A DNA stretch of 8,294 bases from Propionibacteriaceae bacterium (GTDB lineage Bacteria; Actinomycetota; Actinomycetes; Propionibacteriales; Propionibacteriaceae). The notes beneath the pieces are model-generated. The model saw only the letters and a list, made by a program, of their open reading frames with translations. It was not told the DNA's origin and did not search any database. The translations under genes were made by a program, and so were the position numbers. Below, piece by piece: positions 1 through 5,900 of the stretch. The stretch covers positions 1-8,294 of the forward strand of contig JAITED010000128.1 of assembly GCA_031282235.1 (NCBI GenBank), in the 5' to 3' direction. How positions within the stretch are numbered: the first letter of the stretch is position 1; each line of letters opens with the position of its first letter.

Positions 1-1
1 C

Positions 2-763
2 CCGGATGCTGCTTACAACGGTGGAAATGCCCCGCAAACCTTTGAGGTTACACTCGCGGTTACTGCTTCCATCCCGATAAGTGCGGAGTTTGAGGAACTG
101 TATCAAAAGGTTAAAACCTCTGTGCCTTTCACTCTTGAGGTAGCGCGCGAGAACTACGACGCTGCGGCGATAACCGCACTTGATGAGGTCTGGGCGCAAA
201 CCGAAGCGGCAATCGCAGGTGGATTGGCGAGCCAAGACACTGCCATCACAACACTTGCTGGACTCAAAGCAGCGCTTGCTGCACTGGAACACGACCACCC
301 CGTGCTGGAAAACTCCGCTACCGACACGGTGTTGACAGGGGATACGGAACTCACAATCCGTATCAAAGGTGCCTTTATCACCGTCATTCGCATAACTATC
401 GACGAACGAGAGGCATACGCTTACACCACCGACGACCCGTTAAATGGACAGGAAGATGCCATCATCCCGCTTATTTTGGACGGGATAGAGATAGGCACGC
501 TCTCTAAAGGTTCCGCTAAAGTGGAACTCACCCCAGAGTTCATCAACTCGTTACCAGACGGAACCCACACCATCACGGTCTACTTCAGAGACCCATACGG
601 CGAGGGTAGTGGCACCACAACTTTCACCGTAGCGCATCCGATAAGCCCCACAGGCGGCACGCTAGCCGATACGAACAACTACGTCCTAGCCCTGCTCGTC
701 CTGCCCATCCCGCTTATCCTCTTTGCCCTAGCTGGCTTAGTGCGTAAACGCAAAGAAAGCTGA
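2..763 (+). CDS. Cell-surface protein, C-terminal part (partial at 5' end)
   Basis: The reading frame is open from the window edge, so the true start lies upstream and a GTG at 122 is only an internal valine codon. What remains is 253 residues. Positions about 86-301 encode an alanine-rich helical segment resembling FIVAR-type repeats of Gram-positive surface proteins (pattern NYDAAAITALDE, then LAGLKAALAALE). Positions about 316-637 encode a beta-rich domain of the Ig-like/X2 kind, ending in the familiar pattern LPDGTHTITVYF followed by TTTFTV. Next come ISPTGG (641-658), a hydrophobic segment YVLALLVLPIPLILFALAGL (680-739) and the tail VRKRKES. That is the order of a sortase sorting signal, but the pentapeptide is ISPTG rather than LPxTG, so covalent wall attachment is uncertain and plain membrane anchoring is possible. 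The protein should be exported, with its ectodomain outside the cell. Ligand and function cannot be read from this part. Confidence 0.85.
   Translation, partial: PDAAYNGGNAPQTFEVTLAVTASIPISAEFEELYQKVKTSVPFTLEVARENYDAAAITALDEVWAQTEAAIAGGLASQDTAITTLAGLKAALAALEHDHPVLENSATDTVLTGDTELTIRIKGAFITVIRITIDEREAYAYTTDDPLNGQEDAIIPLILDGIEIGTLSKGSAKVELTPEFINSLPDGTHTITVYFRDPYGEGSGTTTFTVAHPISPTGGTLADTNNYVLALLVLPIPLILFALAGLVRKRKES
641..760 (+). other. C-terminal sorting signal-like region: ISPTGG, membrane segment, basic tail
   Basis: The motif ISPTGG is followed by a short polar spacer, about 21 hydrophobic residues and a tail with Arg, Lys, Arg, Lys. The layout matches sortase substrates. The canonical leucine and proline are replaced by isoleucine and serine, while the T-G-G part is kept. 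Either a housekeeping sortase with relaxed specificity uses it, or the signal has decayed to a simple membrane anchor. Confidence 0.5.
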
Positions 764-798
764 GGCAATCGCGCCAGATAACCGCATCCCTCGCTGCT

Positions 799-816
799 GC
801 CGCTTAAAACCGCGGC
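799..816 (+). terminator. Weak GC hairpin downstream of the surface-protein gene
   Basis: GCCGC (799-803) pairs with GCGGC (812-816) around an 8-nt loop, 35 bases after the stop codon. No T-run follows, so a rho-independent terminator is only a weak proposal. I see no better terminator between 764 and 900. Confidence 0.2.
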
Positions 817-853
817 GCACTCACCTCTACTGCCGCGCGTATCACTACTTATG

Positions 854-865
854 TCTTGGCTAGCG
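854..865 (+). repeat. 12-bp direct repeat, left copy (TCTTGGCTAGCG)
   Basis: This 12-mer recurs exactly at 1923-1934. The two copies lie in the two intergenic regions that flank the Rpn-family gene, about 1.07 kb apart. Identity does not extend beyond 12 bases on either side. It could be a target-site duplication or recombination scar, or chance. Confidence 0.4.
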
Positions 866-895
866 CGCAGTATGACATAGCAAGAGGTTCAGGGT

Positions 896-908
896 GTAGT
901 TATCCACA
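896..908 (+). promoter_or_regulatory. DnaA-box sequence 1 (TTATCCACA at 900-908)
   Basis: This is a perfect match to the strict DnaA-box consensus TTATCCACA. It sits inside a 13-base direct repeat, GTAGTTATCCACA, whose second copy starts exactly 29 bases downstream at 925. A perfect 9-mer box should be rare by chance in a window this size, and two in the same orientation within 40 bp argue for a selected DnaA-binding locus. The role is unknown: DnaA-dependent transcriptional control or DnaA titration are both possible. Confidence 0.6.
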
Positions 909-924
909 GGTTTTTTGGGTTGGG

Positions 925-937
925 GTAGTTATCCACA
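925..937 (+). promoter_or_regulatory. DnaA-box sequence 2 (TTATCCACA at 929-937)
   Basis: This is the second copy of the 13-base direct repeat and a second perfect DnaA box in the same orientation. Its last four bases form part of the 18-bp palindrome at 934-951, so DnaA and a dimeric regulator could compete for this spot. The two boxes are separated by a G/T-rich stretch (909-924). Confidence 0.6.
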
Positions 938-951
938 ATTTCTAAATTGTG
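934..951. promoter_or_regulatory. 18-bp perfect palindrome, operator-like (CACAATTT-CT-AAATTGTG)
   Basis: Eight-base arms CACAATTT and AAATTGTG are separated by CT. The short symmetric form fits the operator of a dimeric helix-turn-helix regulator better than an RNA terminator. It overlaps DnaA box 2. It also overlaps a weak possible promoter on the plus strand: TTGGGG at 920-925, 17-bp spacer, TAAATT at 943-948. Start-site data would be needed to confirm that promoter. Confidence 0.45.
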
Positions 952-959
952 AGGTCAAA

Positions 960-1028
960 ATGTCAGTGCCGTTTCGTAGAGTAAAACGCGTAACGCTGCT
1001 TGAGGGTCGAGCGGTGGAACGAATTTAA
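960..1028 (+). CDS. Possible 22-aa small ORF or leader peptide upstream of the Rpn gene
   Basis: ATG at 960 is preceded by GAGG at 951-954 with a 5-nt spacer, a good ribosome-binding-site arrangement. The frame runs to TAA at 1026-1028 and would encode a basic peptide starting MSVPFRRVKRVTLLEG. It ends 44 bases before the ATG of the nuclease gene, so it could be a leader ORF coupled to that gene, a remnant of a disrupted gene, or chance. I recognise no family. If the weak promoter overlapping the palindrome is real, transcription would start close to this ATG. Confidence 0.3.
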   Translation: MSVPFRRVKRVTLLEGRAVERI

Positions 1029-1072
1029 CAGTAAAACTTAACGAGCTTGAGAGAGCGGAAGGTGTGTGGGTT

Positions 1073-1897
1073 ATGGCCAGATTGGCGTATAGGTTTACGC
1101 ATGACATTTTGTTTAAGATGCTTTTTACGCAGCATCCTAAGATACTTAAACATTTAGTGGCGGCGGCTTTGGGGATAAGCATCGAAACCGTAAACGACTT
1201 CACGGTTATGAACCCGGAGATTGTTCCAGATGCTTTGGGGGATAAGTTTTGCCGTTTGGATATCAACATGAGGGTTGATGGGAAACTAGTAGACCTAGAG
1301 GTGCAGGTGGGGGATGAGGGGAACTATCCTGAGCGTTCTCTTTATTACTGGGCGAGAGAGTATTCGGCTGCGCTTCCTGAAGGCAGCGATTATATAGAGC
1401 TTCCACAGGCGGTAGTCATTAGTATTCTCGATTTCAATTTGTTTGATTGTGTGGAGTATCACTCGGAGTTTCGTCCTTTAGAGGTGCGCCGGGGTGAGTT
1501 GTTATCGGATAGGATGGTTTTGCACTATTTTGAGGTTCGTAAACTTCCTAAGAGTGTTGATGTTGGTAGTGAGTTGGAGCTTTTTCTTGCTTTGTTTGGT
1601 ACGGAGACTGAGGAAGAATTAGAACGGTTGCAAGCATTGGGGGTGCCTATCGTGACACAGGCTATAACTGCTTATCGTAAGACGATGGCTTCTGCACAGC
1701 TGCGTGAACTAGAGCGCTTGCGTGATAAAGCCCGTGTTGATGGAATGTATGCGCTAAACAAAGCCAAAGCAGAGGGCATTTTGGAGGGTGAAAAGCGAGC
1801 TGACGAAAAATGGCAACGCGCCCTAGACGCCCTACGCGCAGAGAAAGAAGCTGAGATTGCGCAGTTTCGCGCTATGCTCAACATCCCCGAACAGTAA
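1073..1897 (+). CDS. Rpn-family recombination-promoting nuclease / PD-(D/E)XK transposase-like protein
   Basis: The N-terminal pattern RFTHDILFKMLF is typical of the Rpn/PDDEXK_2 family. Known members such as E. coli RpnA are DNA endonucleases that raise RecA-independent recombination. The putative catalytic core is intact: D63 in RLDI, then E76 and Q78 in VDLEVQ, a D-x12-E-x-Q form of PD-(D/E)XK. Residues about 210-275 are highly charged and predicted helical or coiled coil (KAEGILEGEKRADEKWQRAL). I chose ATG 1073 because GGAAGG at 1057-1062 sits 10 nt upstream; GTG 1064 would be only one base from that site. The gene is full length (274 aa) and visibly AT-richer than metH, which suggests acquisition. 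No terminal inverted repeats or second transposase gene are seen, so it is not a complete insertion sequence. It probably has its own promoter and ends at the terminator near 2017. Confidence 0.88.
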   Translation: MARLAYRFTHDILFKMLFTQHPKILKHLVAAALGISIETVNDFTVMNPEIVPDALGDKFCRLDINMRVDGKLVDLEVQVGDEGNYPERSLYYWAREYSAALPEGSDYIELPQAVVISILDFNLFDCVEYHSEFRPLEVRRGELLSDRMVLHYFEVRKLPKSVDVGSELELFLALFGTETEEELERLQALGVPIVTQAITAYRKTMASAQLRELERLRDKARVDGMYALNKAKAEGILEGEKRADEKWQRALDALRAEKEAEIAQFRAMLNIPEQ

Positions 1898-1922
1898 CAC
1901 CATTTTGCGGTTCAGACCGCCA

Positions 1923-1934
1923 TCTTGGCTAGCG
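1923..1934 (+). repeat. 12-bp direct repeat, right copy (TCTTGGCTAGCG)
   Basis: This copy is identical to 854-865 and lies 26 bases after the stop codon of the Rpn-family gene. Together the two copies bracket the gene, its small upstream ORF and the DnaA-box cluster. Confidence 0.4.
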
Positions 1935-2001
1935 TATTAGCATTCAACGGTTGACCTTTGGTTTGGCGTGGGAATTAGCGGGGGCAACGAGTATAGATTT
2001 C

Positions 2002-2041
2002 GGGTCATTGTTGACCCTACGCAGCCCCGTAGTTTTTCTTT
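2002..2041 (+). terminator. Rho-independent terminator between converging Rpn and PAC2 genes
   Basis: Two adjacent hairpins are visible. GGGTCA (2002-2007) pairs with TGACCC (2012-2017) around a TTGT loop. CTACG (2017-2021) pairs with CGTAG (2028-2032) around CAGCCC. TTTTTCTTT (2033-2041) follows directly, giving a plus-strand intrinsic terminator for the Rpn gene about 120 bases after its stop. On the minus strand no T-run follows the hairpins, so it need not stop PAC2 transcripts. Confidence 0.6.
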
Positions 2042-2054
2042 CAAGATACGCAAC

Positions 2055-2885
2055 TTATTTGTTGGTGTCGCGGAGGAAACGCTCAAACTCTTGGGCGATG
2101 GTTTCGCCGGTGGCGGTGGATACATCGTCGGAGTCCCAGTCGCGCTCCAACTCCTCTACGTATTCGCTGATTTCGGGGTCGTCGTCTACCAACTGTGACA
2201 CTTGCTGCACCCAATCGCGGGATTTGGATTCCAGTTCGCTTAAATCTAGGTCGGAGGGGTTGCCGAGCAGCGCGCGTATCTGGGAGAGCAGGGTATAGAT
2301 GGCGAGCGGATTTTCGACGGCGGCGGCGTACTGCGGTATCGAGACCCACAGGCTCACCACTTCGCACTCCGGGATAGCTTGGCAGACTTCAGTGAGCACT
2401 CCGATGATTCCGGTGGGCCCCTCGTAATCGTTGCTGGCTAGCATCACGTCAATCTCGGGCGCGGTGGACGAGCCGTTCACCGGCAACCCCCGGGTGTGGG
2501 GTACATCAGCCAGCATCGACCCCAGCAGCACAATCAGCGCCGGTTTCGTTTCCGCGATTTTGGCCACCAAGGTGCGGGTGAAAGTGCGCCACTTCAGGTT
2601 CGGCTCCGGCCCCTCGATGAAAAGCAGGTCTTGATTCACCGTTTTTGCGGTGGAGAATCGTATCTCGGGCCAGACGAGCACCCGCTCACCTGCTTGGTCC
2701 TCCAACTGGGGGCGAACGTCGGTGAAACTCCAGAAGCATTCGTCGTCCAATTCATAAACTTGCTTCGCGTCATAGTGGTCGGCGAGATAGTAGACCGCTC
2801 CGGTGGCGGCCTGCCCGGCATCGTTCCAACCGCCGCACGCCAAGATGACCACCGGCCGCGATAAGCGTTTCAAACTACGGCTCAC
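2055..2885 (-). CDS. PAC2 (proteasome assembly chaperone 2) family protein
   Basis: The 276-residue product carries the family signature GGWNDAGQAAT near residues 18-28, an alternating beta/alpha N-terminal core, and an acidic C-terminal part (ELERDWDSDD). Length and motif fit the actinobacterial PAC2 proteins such as Rv2125 and its corynebacterial relatives, which are structural relatives of eukaryotic proteasome assembly chaperones. Their biochemical role in bacteria is not settled. No signal peptide or membrane segment is visible, so the protein is cytosolic. The start is a GTG at 2885-2883 without a clear Shine-Dalgarno site; later in-frame TTG or GTG codons are possible. It is divergent from metH across 70 bp. 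A weak minus-strand -10-like TATTCT lies at 2916-2911. Confidence 0.88.
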   Translation of the reverse strand: MSRSLKRLSRPVVILACGGWNDAGQAATGAVYYLADHYDAKQVYELDDECFWSFTDVRPQLEDQAGERVLVWPEIRFSTAKTVNQDLLFIEGPEPNLKWRTFTRTLVAKIAETKPALIVLLGSMLADVPHTRGLPVNGSSTAPEIDVMLASNDYEGPTGIIGVLTEVCQAIPECEVVSLWVSIPQYAAAVENPLAIYTLLSQIRALLGNPSDLDLSELESKSRDWVQQVSQLVDDDPEISEYVEELERDWDSDDVSTATGETIAQEFERFLRDTNK

Positions 2886-2955
2886 CGCACCAGTGTAGTC
2901 GGCTGTGGAAAGAATACGGTGACGAGGTCTCCAAATGGGCTAGTTAGGGAACCAA
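2886..2955. promoter_or_regulatory. Divergent PAC2/metH control region
   Basis: These 70 bases must hold the promoters of both genes. A minus-strand TATTCT at 2916-2911 could serve PAC2. I see no convincing consensus -35 box for either side. AGGGA at 2946-2950 is the metH ribosome-binding site. The region is too short for a cobalamin or SAM riboswitch, so any methionine or B12 control would act through a protein or lie elsewhere. Confidence 0.4.
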
Positions 2956-2960
2956 ATGGG
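2931..2960 (+). repeat. Tandem CCAAATGGG repeats, 21-bp period
   Basis: CCAAATGGG occurs at 2931-2939 and again at 2952-2960, exactly 21 bases or two helical turns apart. The second copy contains the metH start ATG at 2956. The first contains an ATG followed by one glycine codon and TAG, in frame with metH. The helical phasing fits a protein-binding site, but a local duplication is equally possible. Confidence 0.35.
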
Positions 2961-5900
2961 TATGCTTTTCGGCATGACTATCGCGTTACGCACCGCGCTC
3001 ACCCAACGGGTGCTGATTGGCGACGGCGCGATGGGCACCGAACTGGAACGCGCCGGGCTGAGTGTGGACGATTTCGGCGGGTTTGAGGGCTGCAACGAGA
3101 TGCTGAACCTGACCCGCCCAGATGTTATCGCCGCAGTACACCGGTCGTATCTGGAAGCAGGCTCAGATTTCGTACTCACAAATACGTTCGGGTGCAACGT
3201 GAGCGCGCTCAGCGAGTACGGATTGGCGCATCGGATAGCTGAGTTGGCTGAGGCTGCGGCTGTTATCGCCCGGGAAGCAGCAAATACGGCGCAGCGCGGC
3301 GCTGGGGAGTCGCCCCGGTTTGTTGTCGCGGACGTGGGGCCGGGTACGAAACTGCCTACGCTGGGGCAGGTGACGTTTCAGGAGTTGTGCGCCGGTTACG
3401 CCACCCAGATTCGGGCTATGGCGGCAGTGGGCATCGATGCGGTTCTGATAGAGACCTGCCAAGACCTATTGCAGGCCAAGGCGGCGGTGATTGCCGCTAA
3501 ACGAATACGCCGCGAACTCGGCATTGACTTGCCCATTTGGGCGAGTGTCACCATTGAACCGAACGGTACGATGCTGCTGGGCAGTGATGTGAGCGTGGCG
3601 CTCAACGTGCTGGAAGCGCTCGGCGCGGAGGTGATTGGTCTCAACTGCGCCACCGGCCCCGACATGATGGCACCCTATCTGCAGGTGCTGGCGCGGCACG
3701 CCACGGCGCGACTGCGTTGCGCCCCCAACGCTGGGCTGCCGGAATTAACCGCCACTGGCCCCAAATACCCACTCACCCCGTCAGCGTTTGCCGCCGCCCT
3801 CACCGACTTCACCGACCGCTATGGGTTGGCGATAGTTGACGGTTGCTGCGGCACCACCCCGGAACACATTCGCGCGCTGGCTACGGCACTTAGTGACCGG
3901 CGGGCTCGTATCCGTATTCCAGAACCGCTCCCGGCCATCAGCGGCTTATACGAAACGGTGAGCTTGAAACAGGACATCAACTATCTGGCGGTGGGGGAGC
4001 GCGCCAACGTCGCCGGGTCTAAAGCGTTCCGGGAAGCGCTACTCGCAGACGATTACGAGCAGGCGGTGGCGATAGCCAAACGCCAAACCAACACCCATGT
4101 GCTAGACCTCTGCGTCGATTACGTGGGGCGCGATGGGGTACGCGACATGGCCGAGTTGGCCGCCCGATTCGCCACTAGCATTGACCAGCCGGTGATGCTG
4201 GATTCGTCCGTGCCCGCAGTGATGCAGGCTGGGTTGGAGCACACCCCGGGGCGCGCGATATTGAACTCGGCGCACTTGGAGGATGCCGCCAAGTTCGCCC
4301 GGATGGCTGAGTTGGCAGCGGAGCATGGCAGTGCCGTGGTGGCGCTCACCATCGACGAGCAGGGGATGGCGCGCACCACGGAGCGCAAACTCGCGGTGGC
4401 GGAGCGGCTGCTCACCGAGCTAGCGGCGTATGGTATTGCGGCGAGCGATGTGTTGGTCGATTTCCTCACCTATCCCATCACCACCGGGGCGGCGGAGAAT
4501 CGTGGCGATGCGGCGGCGACCATACGCGCTATCGCTGAGTTCAAGCAACGTCACCCCGAGGTGGGTACGGTGCTTGGCGTATCCAACGTATCTTTCGGCA
4601 TCAAACCGGAGGCGCGGCGGGTGCTGAACTCGGTGTTTCTATACGAAGCGCGGCAGGCGGGGTTGCAGGCGGCCATCGTGGACGCCGGGAAAATCATGCC
4701 GTTGGAGGCGATACCTGAGCCGCAGGTGCGTATCGCCCGCGACTTGATTTGGAACTTAGGGGATGCGGAATACGACCCGCTGAGTGTGTTCCTAGCTGAG
4801 TTTGATGATGCGGAAAAGCCCGTCGGGGGTCAGGGTAAGGCGGGGGAGCGCTACCCCGGCCTTAGTCTCTCTGAGCGTTTGACTAGGAGAATCATCGCTG
4901 GCGATAACGATGGGTTGTTGGCTGATTTGGATGCGGCCATCGCCTGCGGGCGTAAACCTTTAGACATCATCAACACCGAACTGCTGGAGGGGATGCGGCA
5001 AGTCGGGCAACTGTTCGGGGAAGCGCGGATGCAGTTGCCGTTCGTACTCGCCAGCGCCGAGACGATGAAACGCGCCGTCACCCACCTAGAGCCGCTCATC
5101 GCGCAAAGCGGGATTGCCACCACTAAAGGCACTATCGTGTTGGCCACTGTGCGCGGGGATGTGCACGACATCGGCAAGAATCTGGTGGACATCATCTTGA
5201 GCAACAACGGTTATCGGGTGGTGAATCTGGGCATCAAACAGCCCATCGCTGACATCATCGCCGCCGCGCTACGCGAGAACGCCACCGCCATCGGACTCTC
5301 CGGGCTGCTGGTGAAGTCCACCGTGGTTATGAAAGACGATTTAGCGGAGATTGCCCGCCGTGGTCTCTCGATGCGTTTCCCCGTAATACTGGGCGGTGCC
5401 GCTCTCACCCGCGCCTACGTAGATGACCAGTTAGCTCCCTCCTACCCCGGTGTAGTGCGCTACGCAAAAGACGCTTTCGCCGGCTTGTCGTTCATGGAGG
5501 AGCCAGCCGCCAAAGTCGTAGTAAGTGACACCGCACAAATACCCGTGTCCTGGACGGAGGTACGAGCGGAACCTCGGCTAACCATGCCCGTAGCGGTCCC
5601 GCAGGGAGCGCCGGGATTGGGGAGCCGCGGAGTGGGAGGGCGTGCGATAATTTCTCGCACGCCCGGGAACGTTTCCGCGACACCACCGTCTAGGACACCC
5701 ACCGACCAAGCAGCGTCCCGACCCGAGAGCTTGCCGCCAGCGCCGATATTAGACCCACCGTTTTGGGGGGCGCACGCTATCGACGTCAGCATTGATGAGC
5801 TGTTGGCGTATCTCGATTTACGCACGCTGCTGACGGCCAAGTGGGGGCTGCGCGCACCGGATGGTTTTGAGCAACTGCTAGCGGAGCAAAAACCCCGGCT

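Noticed and set aside
850..876. Hairpin TATGTC / GACATA in the 764-1072 intergenic region
   Set aside because: Only six base pairs form around a long loop, and no T-run follows; this is not convincing as a terminator or attachment site.
896..951. Chromosomal replication origin (oriC)
   Set aside because: Only two DnaA boxes and no extended AT-rich unwinding region are present, and dnaA, dnaN, rpmH or parAB are not nearby. The cluster is better described as a DnaA-binding or titration site.
955..1269. Minus-strand ORF of 104 codons opposite the Rpn start
   Set aside because: It is antisense to the conserved N-terminal half of the Rpn gene, and its composition is what the complement of that gene would give.
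1968..2198. Plus-strand ORF of 76 codons running from the terminator region into PAC2
   Set aside because: It reads through a rho-independent terminator hairpin, lies mostly antisense to the clearly conserved PAC2 gene and shows no recognisable domain.
2886..2955. Cobalamin or SAM riboswitch upstream of metH
   Set aside because: Only 70 bases separate PAC2 and metH, and no B12-box or SAM-riboswitch core is visible.
5460..5840. Minus-strand ORF opposite the metH linker
   Set aside because: The open frame is explained by GC-rich, low-complexity coding DNA. It contains no family motif and overlaps intact metH.
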